Shown: one piece after another, positions 27,983 to 41,600 of the stretch | How positions within the stretch are numbered: the stretch's first letter is position 1 | Layout: every line of letters begins with the position of its first letter | From: Desmodesmus armatus | Lineage: Eukaryota; Chlorophyta; Chlorophyceae; Sphaeropleales; Scenedesmaceae | Direction: 5' to 3' | DNA: 64,000 nt | Assembly: GCA_007449985.2 (NCBI GenBank) | Contig: VIIQ02000157.1 | Coordinates: 163,710 to 227,709, forward strand | The notes under the pieces: model-generated | What the model saw: the letters and a program-made list of their open reading frames with translations, nothing else | Told to the model about the DNA's origin: nothing | Database searches by the model: none | Made by a program: the position numbers and the translations under genes

Positions 27983-30087
27983 GGGCTGGCGAGTCCTTGC
28001 TGCTCTGCTTTGCAGCGCTTGCTGTCGCCAGTCGGGTGCTGCTACAGCTACGGTCGGCTGCAGCTCTACAGCTACGGACAGTCAGTATGCGCAGACAAGG
28101 AGAATGAGGAGGCTCAGGCATAAGGGAGGGTAGTGCCTGGAGAGGCCCTGCTGCTCTGCTGCTGCAGCCAGCTTGCCGCAGCAGTTTGAGTGCTGCAGTC
28201 AGTCAGTTGGTCTGCTGGTAATGTGAAAGTCACCATTGCTGTTGGCGTTGCATGTGGCTCTGCCCTGTGCTGAGCCCGCGCTGTGGAAGTCAAGGCTTTG
28301 ATGTTTGTATCTGCATCATGCGCTTGTCTGTGTTGGGGGGAGCTTGAGCAAGCTGTGCACACCCATTTGCAGCTGCAGAAGGGGAGAGCTGTTGGACAGT
28401 CGGGTTTCCAGATCGACCTGACAATTGGGTTTGCTCCTGGCTGTTGTCCTGGGGTTGTATCGCCTGTTGGTGAGGACCTTGATTGACCTGCAGCAGCCGT
28501 TTTCCAAGGGTGGCTGTGCACCAGGTCGGGTGGTGATGCTAGCAGGGTTGAAGCAGCAGCAGTAGCAGCGGGGTGTAAGGGTGCCGTGCGTGTGTTGTAG
28601 TACCTTTTGAGTGTACTGTAGGCCTGAGGGATTTGAATCTTCCGGACCTTAGGCCGGGCAGAATGTGGAGGGTGGAGTGATGCAGGATTTGCTACTTTCC
28701 CTGCATCGTACTACATCCCATCGCATGGCATCTCTGGTTGCCAAGTTGGCGTGTGTGTGGGCCTCAGGGTTGTGGTGTCAGGTGGCTGGTGTGTGCTGCA
28801 GCAATGCAGGCGGTGTATTGCATTCGGATGGCGTGCTGTGTACTACTGTGCTTTTCACACGGTGTTGTTGTACCTCCTGCTGCCTGCTGCTGCTGGGTAA
28901 CAACCCATTATCAAGATGTGATACTGATTTGAATATGACCATGGCAGGCTGCACAGCGTGACGTCAACAGGCCAAGGGTGCTCAGGGAGCATGGTTGCAG
29001 CCTTGCAGCAGCCAGCTGCCAAGAGACACAAGGAATCTGTTAGGTGCCTTACACTCTGCTATGGCTGGTGCTGAACCAGTGGCCATACTGCCCTTTCAAA
29101 AGCAGACGCAAAGAGTGTTGTTACAACTTCCCCATTGTCATCCAAGTTGCAAGGCAGCAGTGAAATGACAGTGGCACAACAGTGCTACACTGCCTGGGTT
29201 ACTGATGTACAAGGAGACACAAATCGTGACAAACACACAACAATGGCACTGCTTTGATACACTGTGGGCCCAGTGTGCCACTGCAGATACATGCACACAC
29301 TGGCAGCGGGTCCCAAAGCAAGAACACAAACGGAACACCTGCCTGTCGCAGCAGGGTGTCTATTGGCATGGCACCATTGTGCCATGGCTTGACATCATAT
29401 CCTTGAGTCAAGAGTCAACGTGACAAGGCAGCGGCATGCAACTTCTGGGACTATTTAGAAAATCTGCGACACACATACAGGCTATTTCCCCCCAGGCACC
29501 TTCAGTGCCATCACCAGCACAAGCTCACTGACCGCAAACACCACCTTGCACAGTCACTAGGTGCCTTGCTCGCCAACAAGTCCTGCTCACATCATCAAAC
29601 CTCAGGAGGACCCCTTGTCTTTCAAACAAGGGACCCGCAAAATTTCTGTCAGTCAGGCATATACAACAGAACCATTACCTGTGAGTGACACTATGGGTGG
29701 CACTGGCCTCAACAACCATCACACTACGAGCCTCTCAAGCCGCCTGCTCATCAATACTCCTACGTCAGACACTCATCACATCAGGGCCTGCGTAAACAAA
29801 CACTGTCCACTGTACTAGCTCCTAGCAACAACCGTCAGTCTCATCATTGCCCCAGCTTGTCAACACGTCTGTCAAGCCAGCTGCAGACATGTCAGTTGTG
29901 ACAATGGCTGGGAGCAGCTCTGAAGGCAAGGAATCCTAGGCTATTTACTCCCAACATGCCATGACATGGTCCGTCCTGCCGCCATGTACCCAATGCCCCA
30001 TCATGCCTCAGTGAGCGCCTAGCAAGGTGCTAGGTCAAGTCAGGCCAGTGCAGTATGCTGGAGGCAACTGGCAGAGGAGTCAACAGC
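27983..30087. other. Convergent 3' UTRs of the CBS gene and the Ser-rich gene
   Basis: No gene is seen. The plus strand is GT-rich to about 28.97 kb and AC-rich beyond, consistent with two long 3' UTRs meeting there. Likely polyadenylation signals are TGTAA at 28574-28578 (plus) and TTACA at 29121-29125 (minus). A decayed copy of the CBS gene's last codons and stop lies at 28101-28168. Confidence 0.45.
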
Positions 30088-32753
30088 TCACATCCACCCC
30101 ATGGTAATCAGGTGGAACAGCAGCCCATGCTTCTGAACAGTGCCAGCACGACCTGCGTCGCTGCTGCTGTAGCCGCCCTCGCTGCTGCGGCTGCTGCGGC
30201 TGCTGCGGCTGCTGGTGCTGCTCAAGCTTGACTGCCTACTCAAGCCAGCATCTGACATGCGTGGAGGTGTCCCAGCACCTGGCATGCTGCCACCACTGCT
30301 GCTGCGCCTCAAGGGAGGGGGTATGCTGGCCTGTGATGCCAGCTCCATTGCCTCGAAGTTGCGTACGATGGTTTCCACCTTGGCCTCCATCAACCTGCGC
30401 TGCTGCTGGGGTGCTGCAGCAGCTACAGTGGCATCACTGTCTGCATCAGCCGACTCAACTGCAAGGTCAAAGAAAGACTGGGCTGGGGAAGCAGCTGCAG
30501 CTGCGGGAACAATAGGGGCAGCATTAACTGCTGCAGCCTGTGTTGGTGTGACACAGGGGATGCTGCTGTTGTCGCTGCTGCTGTAGGTGCTGCTGCTGCT
30601 GTTGCCCTCGTCCATGGTAGCAAAGATGCTGTCAGGCAGGGTCATCAGGCTGTCACTGGCAGTGGAAACAGCAGACTTAGGGGCTTGTGGGACCTGCTGC
30701 TGTGCGGAAGCATCAATGAAAGCGCGCCATTCGGCTGCTTTAGCATCCACATGGTTGGAGATGGCTTTCCACAGGTTGCCGCTGCTCTCTACCATCTGTT
30801 GCTCCTGCACATGCAACGCAAACAAGAACAGGGAAAATATGCGTTTTTGACGTTGAAAGGGCTTTTCACTAGTCTTACCCTGCACTGCTGGAGCATGAGA
30901 GAATGGAGGACTCGAACAGCTCATCAGCTGTCATCTTGCTGCTGCTGAAATACAGAATGGCAGCAGCCAGCCCCGAAGGCAACGTACGCTGTATAAAAGG
31001 TACTAAAAAAGCTTCAATGTTGCTACGGGAGCCTCAAAGCACACGAGGGTGCTTGTGTGTACCTTGTGGAAGGCGCGAACATCAGCAGCTTGGTGGCTGG
31101 CCCATGCGAACACTGTCTTGCCCGCGTAGAACGCTGTTTGCATCATTACGGACGTCATTGTTGTGATAGCGCGCTTCACTCTGCGGATGAAGCTGCTGCT
31201 GGTGCTGCTGTTGGTTGAGTACTGTCCGGCCTGTAGGAGATAGCAAAGACGGTGATGTATTGCAAATCAGATGAAGCGCACTCACGTTCCCTTGGGGAGA
31301 GCTGCTGGGCGACAATACAGACCGAGGGATGTGATGTTAGTTCTAGGGTTGAGGGGCATGTTTACCACAGCTCACACCAGCACCAGCCTTGCATGTTGTT
31401 GTGCAACATAAATGTGCAACATAAAAACGTTGATGCCTTGCCAATGACAGCATGCTGTGGCCATCTCAGCTGGCAGGTGGGCTGTGATGACGGAGGGTGG
31501 TGGCACACAAAACACCTGCCGCTTCACAAGCTTCCACACGTGGCACAACAGTGATGGGTGCTGCTCAGCAATAGTATCGGCTCACCTGCAGCTGCAGTTT
31601 CTTCTTGTGGCCAAGCTTGCCGCCGCTGCTGCCGCAGTCAGTGTGCACCCCTTCCCTCCAGCTTGATGAGGCTGGTGCAACTGGGCCACTTGTCTTATAC
31701 AGGAGGCTGCTGCTACCGCTGCTGTTGATGCTGCTTCTGGCTGTCTGCATCAGCAGGTGACATCAACCACTGTGTATGGTTGTCTGTCTCAAACAAAGAT
31801 GTGTTGTCACTTTCAACAATTGACAACAGCTTGTAAGAAAGCAGGGTCACACCTTCCGTCTTGCACTAAAACATGGCATACAATCACGGTGCCGATACCA
31901 TGTGGCTAGTGCCACAACAGCTGCTGCCGATCACACCAGCAGTAAGAAATGCTGCTCCTATATACCAGATGCACGACAGCAGCCTGTACAAGGCTTGTAG
32001 CCTGGGGTCGGTCACACTGTGACACACAAGATGCCTGCTTATTCAACACAACTTGTTGGCCGGGCCTGACCCTCCCCAACTCTCGGGAGCCGGGCTTTGC
32101 CACACGGGGTGCAGCGTTACACGTAGATACAGTCGCCACACGTACTGGCTTCCATTTGAAGCCCGTGTACCCACAACTCACAGCCTCATTCCGCCCAGTG
32201 CTGCCTGCAGCTGATCCACCCTGTCTGGCATGTTGCGGATGTGCCCACATGCACAGGGGGGCATGGACCTCAGCAGATGCACTACCAGCTGCTGTTGCTG
32301 CTGCACAGCTGTCACGAGCTGCTTGAAGGCTGCCAGATGCTGCTGCAGCACAGATACAGCTGGGCACCCTTGTTGCACGTCCAGCTGCATGGCAGCTAGG
32401 AGGCTGTCCAGCTGATCTATGTCCGTTGGTGGAGCCGAGTGTATGAAACTGTGGGGTTGATTGGCGTGCAGATAGTGCATGCACTGGTGCATGTCGTAGT
32501 CAAGAATCTCCCATGCAGGCTTCATGGATGTGACATACTGCTGAATGGACTCCAGGGCCTGCTTGACAAGGGCCAGTTGCTGGATGCCAGCATAGAGGGG
32601 AGCAGTACACACTTGCTGCTGGCAGTCGTGCTGCTGTTGATGTTGCTGGTTAGTCGAATAACAGCAAGGGCAGTTGCAGAGGTCTACCAGCATGTCGAAG
32701 GATGCTGCTGACTGCTGCAAGACATGCTGCAGTTGTCGTGAGAGAGGCAGCAT
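30088..32753 (-). CDS. Unrecognised protein: helical N-terminus, Ser/Ala-rich C-terminus
   Basis: Five exons are proposed: 32182-32753, 31586-31744, 31063-31230, 30879-30988, 30088-30804. The first encodes a Gln-rich, coiled-coil-like helical region starting MLPLSRQLQHVLQQS. The middle exons give a short helical block (RRVKRAITTMTSVMMQTAFY, then LPSGLAAAILYFSSSKMTAD). The last gives VESSGNLWKAISNHVDAKAA followed by Ser- and Ala-rich sequence, with a run of SSRSSRSSRSS before the stop at 30088-30090. Exon 30879-30988 is one base short: adding a base near 30894-30904 yields DELFESSILLMLQQCREQQM and restores phase. The join from the first to the second exon is also unresolved, so an extra exon may be missing. 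No family is recognised. The exon set is moderately supported; the start codon is less certain because an in-frame TAG lies just upstream. Confidence 0.5.
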
Positions 32754-34840
32754 CTGCTGCTGAGCGGCTGACAGTGCCTACTCCATTGTGACGCTGCAGG
32801 ATGATTCAAAAGACTGTGAATTTTCAATATAATTGGAAGATACGTATGTTCCAGTTGGCTTGCGTAAAGACGTGCCGACAAATTGGCGCCCTTCTGTGGC
32901 CACGTGGCGCAGCTCGTCAAGGTGGTGAAGGTGCGCACAGTGCGATATAAACGTGACGATATTTGATATATGGTTTTGGAAAAAGCGAGTGGGATGGCAA
33001 AACAGCAGGGGATGGCAAAACCGGCGAGGACCAAACCCTTGCCTGCGTGTCATAGCACACACTGTGACAGAGCTGTGTCTGGCCTGCAAAGTGCGATCCA
33101 GGGGCTGAAAATCATCTTCAAATGTCATTCAGCATGGATGGGAGCCAAACGACATAGAAACACCAGCAGGCTGTACAGTGTCTGTCTGCCTGTTGCTGTG
33201 GAAGGGGGGGGGGGGGGTGACTGTCAGCAACGCCTCTGCATTCCCATAATGCTTGAACTGCCCCAATGCGCCGAGTTTGCAGGTAAGTGGGCACCTTCCA
33301 GCTGCTGCTCAGCTCATGTCGATGTCAGGTAGATGAGCCTCTAGACCTTGACGGGAAAACACGGCAGCAGGCAGGTCACCTGCAGCAGGTCACCTGTGGT
33401 CCCAGTTGATTTGGGCTGATTTCGGTGCCAGCCTGAGCAGATCTATTGACTGTGTTGGTGCAGCTTCCATAAGTTGAATCGGGGGGGGGGGGTGCTGGAT
33501 CTCATCAAAGGCCGCATGATGCTGTGTACACTTCAAAGCCTGCAGCTCCACAGCAAACTGCAACTTTTTGGTTCAACGGGCAGCCAACTTGTCTCCATGG
33601 TCTCCTGGTGAGGTGCACCAACAATGCATGCATGTGGATGGGCGTGCATTGTGATGCACACCTTCATCTGTGCTCGCACAAAGGTGTCTGCAGTGGCTGA
33701 CATTCCTTGCCAAGCAGTGCTGCAGCCCCACCAGTGTGCTGATGCAATGACTGTCTTTGGCAGCATGGCTTCCATTCCTTATGGATGCGGCCCCCCTTCA
33801 AACAATCCAAACACATGTACATGCTGGTGAGTCACCAGCACTCCAACAGTGCCTGGTCTGGTGTTTTGACATGCAAGGGCTGGTGCAGGGTGCAAGGGTG
33901 CTGGTACAGCATAGGTCAACTGAGCCCGCACGACTGCTGATTGATCTGACACTGAATATCGTGCAGATATGAGATGTGTCGACTCACCTCATGCAACACT
34001 GTGGTGAGCTACACTGGCAATTCGACCGGTGCTACAGGGTGGGGGCTGGGGCACCATGGGACACATGAAACGTCTAGCGTGTGCAGCTGAATGGCAGGAC
34101 CCCCCCCCCCCCCCAAACTGGCTGTGCCGCGCCAACATGTTTCCCTGACCTTTCCCAAAAGACCTTATGGGAGTGCACAAGCTGCACTCAGACTGCTACT
34201 GCAACGTTTCAGTCAGACTCTGCCTCACTCCCCTCACTTCGTCAGTCAGTCAGTGAGGGGCACACCTCCACCATGGATGGCGCCCTGCAGTGCTCATGTC
34301 AGGAGCCAGCGCGATGTCATGTGGATTGGGAATAATTTGGACAGAGGTAAACGCCACTCCAGCATTGCTTGCTCCCGAGATGGGACGGTGCATCTGTCAA
34401 ACGTGAGTCAAAGAGGCGTGGTCACTTTTCAACCCGGCGCAGAAGGAGCGGGTCCAGAGACCCTGCTAGTGGCCAGATGCATGTTGTGTGATTGGGGCAG
34501 TCCTCGGCCTCTGCTGCAGTGTCGAGGCTTCCGAGGCCAAGTTGACCTTGCCCGTGCTCAGACGTCCTGGCTGCCTCGATCTTCCATCAGTTGCCTTGTG
34601 GCTGAGTATGAATGCTTTCAACCAAAGATGGGGCATCAGCACGGCTCCAGCATCACAAGCAGTAGACTAGTAGCAGTAGTTCGTCGGGTAGCAGCCTATG
34701 TGGCTTGCCTGATCTCCCACATGGTTCTTGAGGTCGTGTATGGTGTGTATGGAGGCCTATGTGGTGTACTCGGCAGGCGCCAAGGTGAAGGTCCCCTCCA
34801 TGGTGTCGAGAGTCCTCGCTCCCGGCGCCCCCGGCACAAG
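32754..34840. other. Divergent intergenic region with homopolymer tracts
   Basis: This region lies between the start of the Ser-rich gene and the F-box/LRR gene. It holds poly-G tracts near 33207 and 33481 and a poly-C tract near 34100. An open frame from 34091 runs in phase into the F-box exon, so a longer N-terminus for that gene is possible, but its composition is not protein-like and it was not adopted. Confidence 0.4.
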
Positions 34841-37800
34841 ATGGCCCCCATGCCGTTGCAGGTGTTGCAGGTGAGCATCGATCAGGTTGCTTCAGGCAAA
34901 CCCCTGTTCAGGAGTGCACAGTCAGCAACCGCACTGTACCATCTTGCTTGCTGTTGGGGTCTTTTGGTACGTGCAGCACCTCGTTTGTAGTGCAAGATGG
35001 CTGTCAGCAGCAGTGGAACCATGCAGCATGTGTCCTCGGCGTAAGGATGTGGATCTGCTGCTTGAGCTGCAGTGGTTTCTGCTGCAAGCAAACACTGCTG
35101 CTGTCCTACCCGCTACACAGTGCCTTGTCCCACTGTCTGTGAACTCTTACAACCTCGCCTGCTTTACCCTCCCACCCCTGCATTGCCAACCCACAGACGC
35201 TGGGCAGGTACCTTGAGCCGGAGGACCTTGCATCAGCACGGCTAGTGTGCCTGGAGTGGCGCGACCAGTTGTCAGCTCAGGTGACAGACATCCACCTGCC
35301 AGCACACCTCTGGCAGTACTGCGTGCCTGGGCAGTTGGTCAGCCTCTACCGCATGCTGGACAGCTTCAAGCACGTGCAGCAGGTCCACCTGCGCATTGTG
35401 CCCCAGCACCCAGTCGACAGCTGGTCGATCGGACGCTGCACGGACACCCTGCGCGTGGCCCTGCCCACCCTGCAGTCCCTGGACATGGGGTCTGTCATGC
35501 AGCCGGGGCACTGGCGCGCCCTGCTGGTCAGCATGCAGGGCTTTGCACCCCAGCTGACCAGCCTGCGCCTGCAGGACATCTGCTGGCCACCCCCAGACAG
35601 CCTGCACCTGGTCAGCACATTCACAGCACTGCAGCAGCTCGAGGTGTCCAGCCCACACTTCAGCAGGCTGGAGCCAGGGCATGTGGCAGCAATTGGGCAG
35701 CTGCGGCTGCTGCAGCGGCTGCAGCTGTGCTTCCGTACAGTCGCTGGCACAGCCAACTCGCCACTGGGCTTGGACCCCCTGTCCTCCCTTGTGCGGCTTA
35801 CGCAGCTGGATGTGCAGTACACAGGTATGTGTTGAGTTATGTGTGCAGTGGCCCGGGGTGCAATGTCCATAGGAAAGCTGAGCATGATTGTGCACAAGTT
35901 GTGGTTGCAGTTGCAGTAGCTGAGGTGGTAGGCTGCAGTAGCTGAAGTTGAGTTGCATCCCAGTAGTTGCATGCATGGTCCTCGTTGCGAGCACCTGCTA
36001 GCGCGGGGCGCCTCTTGCTTCACCTGAACCAAGGGTGGGAAGGGACAAAGGCTTACGCAGGTCGCGTGTGCCGCAAGCCCAGCAACTATTTGACATCCCC
36101 GCACGTGTTTTGACCGTGTGTTCCGACCCCAGCTGCGACGCTGTGCCCTGGTCGTCGCTGCGCATCTGCTGTCCATGTAGGTCTCTTGGAGCTGTCCTCA
36201 GCGGTGGTGTTCTGCCAGCCTGTAGCCCTGCGAGCCCTAAGCAGCCTCCAGACCCTCTCAGTCTCCCTCATCCCCATGCCCTCCCTGGCCGCACTGGCGC
36301 AGCTGCAGCAGCTGGACAGTCTTGTGCTGAGGCAGGCTCAGCCAGTCAGCAGCAGCCAGTGCCTAGCTCTGGCAAGGTGCAGGCACCTGAGAAACCTGTC
36401 CATCAGCAGTGTGCAGTGGGGTGACATTGCGCACCTGGCGCCACTCACGGGCCTCACCACGCTGTCTGTGCAGGTAGGCTTGCGCACCACATAGCAGTAG
36501 CTGTCCACCTGTATGCTGTTCCTGTCATTTCCCTGGACCTGCCCTCTTTCTGAGAGTATGGTCTTCACCTCATTTCATATGTAATATGGGGGGAGGGGGC
36601 AGGGGCAGGGGTGTTTGTTGGGGTAGTTTTCTGTTGGGCTTTTTCCGGCTCAGTTTGGAGTAAGGCTGCTCTCTGGCCACACCATCTGTGACCAAGGGGC
36701 GCTTGGAACTGCTGTCGCGATCTGTCGGGAGCATTTTTTCCAACATTCTGTCTGCACTGTCTGTATGCGCTGTCTCTGCTCGCTGCTGCAGGTGTGGCAG
36801 CCGCCGCGCGGCAGCCTGCCGGGTGATGCAGCAGCGCAGCAGCTGCTGCACCTCAAGTCGCTGCGGTCCCTGAAGCAGCTTCAGCTGCACGGGCAGTGTG
36901 AGCTGTCAGCAGAGCTGCTGGTGCAGCTGGCGGGCCATTGGCTGTCCCTGACAGCGCTGGACCTGTGCTGCGAGCTGCCGGACGGGACACAGGGGCTGCA
37001 GCATTTCAGTGTGCTGAGGAGCCTACGCCTTAGGCCGTACAAGTGGGATGGTGAGTCTTCGGGTTCTCATTGGGTTTTTATTTATGGGGGAGTATGTTAC
37101 ATGGACATTTTCGCCAAACAACAATGGCATTGCCCACCAGGATCGAGCCAGGTGAACCTCATAAGTTGTCTCCCCTGCGGTGGTTTGCACCACCTACACC
37201 GGGTTGACCAAAGAAGGCAGAACCACCAGAATTGCAGCAAGTGCCAGCCATGCTAGGAACCTATTGTGTGCAGAGATGAGGGCAGGCAACTATACCAGTG
37301 TGGACACAAGAAACAGAACAAAGTCAGTCAAATACCCATAGTAAGGCCAAGCAAGCGTGCTCTGCGCACTTTCATTTTGTACAAAGTGTGTGCCAGGGCC
37401 GACTGTTTTGCATGTTGAAACACAGTAGCAACACAATCTTGGTCACCCAACTGGACTGAAGCCGGGTCAGCAAATTTCATTTCATTTGGGAGCTAGCGAC
37501 TTCAGAAGCTACTATAGCAGCAGTTTTTTTGTGATTGGGGTGGACTACTTCAGTTAGCCTGGGCATGTCGCAAGGCAGCAGCTACTGGTTCCAGAAGGAG
37601 GGAGTTCAGTGCATCCGGCACAGCACTTGAGTGCGGGGGAATGGCCGCAAATGAAAGCAGCACTGCCTGAAGAATCCCCCTGCCTTGCACTAATGGTGTT
37701 CTTATGTTGTGCTGCTGGTTGTTTCTGCTCCACTTCTACTGCTGCAGTGTGGAGCAGCGAGCCCCCAGTGCTGCTGTACCCCAGCCTGCTGCCTGCCAGC

Positions 37801-38694
37801 CTAACAGAGCTGCAGGGGTTGGATGTCTGGTGCCTTGACGGAGTGCCAGCACCAACCACTATCCGTGGAGGTGGCGGCCCAACCAGCAGCAGCATGCAGC
37901 GCAGTGGCAGCTACTGCAGCATCACAGGCTTACTGCTGGGCATGTCGAGTGTTGGCAGGGACCTGTACCAGCTCGGCGGTGCGTTCACAGGTGTCGACGG
38001 TGCCGTGGTCGTCAGCGAAGCAGCAGAGGTAGTCGTGGGGAGTGGGGTGGTCTCAGAGCTCAGCACTCAGCAGCAGCAGCACGAGCTGCCACACCAGCCG
38101 CACCAGCAGGTGCGGTCGCAGCAGCAGCAGGAGGGTGATTCCCTGCTGCTGCTACAGACGCCTGGCTTGAAGCGGCTGCTGTTGCGCAGCACCAGCCCCT
38201 TTGACCGGCGGCTGCTGATGCCGGACCTGAGCCTCTGCAGCCAGTTGGAGTTCCTGGAGCTTCACCACAGCCAGCTCAACCAGTGCCACGTGCAGCACAT
38301 AGCAGACCACTGCGCCCACAGCCTGCGCAGCTTGAGGCTGGTGGCAGTTGATGACGGGGCGCGCATCCGCTTCAGCGGCCTGACAGTGCTGACGCGCCTG
38401 ACGGCCCTCACCAGCCTCTCAGTGCACGCGCACGAGCGGGCGATCAACAAGAATGTGCGGCGAGCGATCGCCAGCATGAGCCAGCTGCGCAAGCTGACGC
38501 TGCTGACGAGCCCGGACTACCCGTCTGCGTTTGCGCGGAACCTTGCGTGCCTCACGCAGCTGACCAACCTCATGGTGCTGCGGGTGGGGCTGGGGTTTGG
38601 GGCTCTGGATGCGCTGCGCAGGCTCGGGGCGCATGTCAGCAAGTCGTTGCCGCACTGCACGTACCAAATGCTCACGGACGGCTGCTCTGATTGA
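34841..38694 (+). CDS. F-box / leucine-rich-repeat protein
   Basis: Five exons: 34841-34870, 35197-35824, 36181-36473, 36792-37050, 37748-38694. All are in phase, giving 718 residues. The first 40 residues read as an F-box (MPLQVLQ, then LGRYLEPEDLASARLVCLEW). The rest is irregular leucine-rich repeats of the LxxLxLxx type, for example TLRVALPTLQSLDMGSVMQP, LTSLRLQDI, LRSLKQLQLHG and LTALTSLSVHA. A non-repeat Gln/Gly insertion (about 450-530, with QQQQHELPHQPHQQ) interrupts them. By family knowledge F-box/LRR proteins are substrate receptors of SCF ubiquitin ligases: the F-box binds SKP1 and the repeats bind the target. The target is unknown. The start codon fits the F-box position, but an upstream in-frame extension cannot be excluded. 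Confidence 0.82.
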
Positions 38695-41600
38695 GCAGGG
38701 TCGAGCTGAGGTTTGTTGACGTGCTGTCTGCTGGTTGAGCAGCTGCAGGAGTTGTGTATCAGCTGGTCGCAGACCTGTTGTCTGGATCTGTGTGCTACTG
38801 GTCTGTCCATCCTTGTGGTGTACCACCACAGGGTCAGCATTGTAGAGCTCTGTACTGCAAATGAGGACAGCAGAGCACACAGCCAGCCACAGTTTGCGGC
38901 AGCTAGCTGATCCGTCTTGCGCCCCGTATCCTGCATCAGGCGTGCATGTGATCTTCGCTTTCCTTTTGCTGCGCCTTCTGACACCACCCGCACCGGCCTC
39001 CTCGTCACGTAGGATTGTTTGTTTGCTGCTTGTGTTTACTAGTGTGTCAGTTTGTTAGGGTGATTCGTTTGTCAGGATCTGTGTTGTAATATGGTTGCTT
39101 AGGTTGTAGGTAATGGTACTTCCTTAGGTTTTGTTTGTGCTTGGTCGCATGTGGTTTACAGTCGTTGTTTCACACGAGAGTCAGACGTGTTCCCGGTCGC
39201 CAGCCTTATCTGTGCTTCGTGTGTGCTGCTGCGCTGCGCAATGTGGCACTGTGCCTATTGTGTGGCCATACGTGGCACGTGCATGGTGCGGGGGATAGCC
39301 TGCGCAATTACACGCCATGAGAGCAGGCATACAGGGTGCCAGGATGCGGTGTGCATGGCGGTGATTGTGCTGGAGCCATCTTTACTGCGTTCAAGCCCTA
39401 CATCTGTGGCACCCAAGTGTGGTGTATCGTGACAGCAAGCTGTGTGTGTGCGTATGTGCGTGTGTGTACGACTGTGTTTTTGTGTTTCCAGTGTCAACAT
39501 CTGCTCGCCTGGTGCTTTTCCCGTTCCTTTTCAGCATATGGTGTCCTGCTATGCCAGATGTACCTGCCATGTCGTTTTTGTGCCTTACAGTGGCTCGTCA
39601 GATACGTTGGAGGGAGAGGGGCGCAGCAGCAACTGCTGTGCCCTTGTGTGAAGCCCATCTGCGGCTCAGCAGTCGTGGCTGTGTTGAGAGTGCCCCTGTC
39701 CTTGCGAGTGCAGCTTCACATGTCCGCTCACGATGTACCCAAGGCATGTATGTGCCTTGATGCAGCATGTATGGTCTGCCTTGCTTTGGCTGACACGCCA
39801 CGATCTGGCAGATCTGTTGAGTACAAGGTGGGAGCTGAATGCATGAGCAGTGCTGGTTGTCACTTGAGGCGGCAATGAGGGTTCGGCGTTGCTGCTGTGG
39901 CAGGTGCAGGTCTCCCAGCGCAGCAGAGGCCCAGTACCACCTTGGGGGTGGTTTACAGGCTGCAGAGTACAGTTTGTATCCTCTCAGGGCTTGACGCCAC
40001 TGGTTTGATATGCCCAAATTGTTGTTGCTGGCAGTACAATTCGTTCCGTGTGTTCAGCGCCACAAAGGTCTTCCCTGCCAGTGTTGGTGTGGCGAATGGA
40101 GCAGGTGCGCTTGGTGCACACGCTCTTCAACTGTCAGTTGTGACAGTTGTAGGTTGGGCGGTTGATGACAGTTGCGTCCGCGACCGTGGATCCGGGCGTT
40201 GTGCGATCGGCTGCACTTGTGTCGTGTTGTTGACACATGACGTGCCACCAGCCTTTGCACTACAGCAGGGCAGTAGGATGCATCGTATGAGTGCGAGATG
40301 GCATGTTCTTTGATGTGTCTTGTGTGTGGCTTCACGTGAGGCCAGTGCTCGGGTTTGATTGGGTGAGCCTGTGGCTTGTGAGCATTCATGGCCATGGCGA
40401 GCGCGCGTGCAAGGATGCTTTTGGTCAGGCTTGCCTGCTGTGCATGCAGCAGGAGTCGCATAGAAGAGTTTTGAGAGGCTTGTGTTGCAGGAGGCCGCGC
40501 TTGTAGCTGCATAGGGTCAAGCCCAACGGGTTGAGATCCAACCGCAATGGCCTCCCCCTGGAGGGCCTGGGGTGTCAGGCATATGCTCTTGTGGAGGGAA
40601 GCGTTGCTTGGTCGCCATCTCCTTACATATGTAGGGTGCAGCAAGCGTTGTCTTGGGTGTAGGAGGATGCATCGGCATTGTGTCAGCAGCACACCACCAT
40701 GCTGCAGGCGCCTAGGCATCTGCAGCAAGAGGTCAACTCTTTGAGCGCTGGACACGTCATGTGTTTATGATCTTCGGCCGTCAACGACAGCCCAGCTTGC
40801 ATTGGTGCTGCTCAGGGTGCTTCCTGTCCATTCATGAGAAGTACGTTGCACCTAGTGCAAACCCATTACCGCATGGCAGCTAATGCTGTGGGTGCTGGCT
40901 GGTTCTGCCGCTTATCACCGTCTGCTTTTGAGCAGCTCACGGTTCCAGGCAGTGTGCTGACCTTGGGTGTGGATGTTCAGGTGTGGCTGTGGTACAAGGC
41001 TTTCTGCTGCTTGCTGCTGCACATGGCTTCCATGCTGCTTGCTGCTGCAGTAGGTTATCTTGCGGAAGCCTTTGAAGCGTCCGGCTTGAAGTGCTCAGTA
41101 GCTCTGCTGCAGCATCTGGTGACCAGCTGCTTGCACGCACTTGCTGTCGCTGTGCACAGGCTGGTGCTGAGTACTGTCAGCATGCCATTGCATTGGTGCG
41201 CATGTATTACCGCATAGTTCTGTCGAGCTGCAGGGGGTGTCGTGGGAGCACATTTGCTGTTCCCATGCTTGTTTCAGGTGCAGCCAGGGTGTTTGTGGCT
41301 TGACATTTTAGTCACCACAGCCAACCCAGTGCACTCGTAGTGGTGTTAGCTGAGCAAGCGCACTGTGTTTGCTACCTACGCAGTGGTGTCCGAGTGCTGC
41401 TGTTGCATGACAGCAGTTGAAGCTTGCTTGTCAGTTTTGCTACAGGTCATGACACAACAGGTTGTGCATGCGTCGCTTGTAAGGTGCCAGGCTGCTTGTG
41501 CGCGTACTGCTGCTGGCTGCGCCGTCGCACTGCAACATCGGCAGCTTGGCTGCGTGGATGATGTGTTGATTGTTTCTTCGGCTGTAAACCCAAGTGGCCG

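Noticed and set aside
30088..30924. Single-exon reading of the Ser-rich gene from an ATG at 30924
   Set aside because: It reads through a good donor and acceptor pair, and the spliced version with one restored base gives a smoother protein; kept only as an alternative.
34091..34990. 299-codon plus-strand open frame before the F-box gene
   Set aside because: Its upstream part crosses a poly-C tract and is not protein-like; only its last ten codons before the donor at 34870 fit the F-box.
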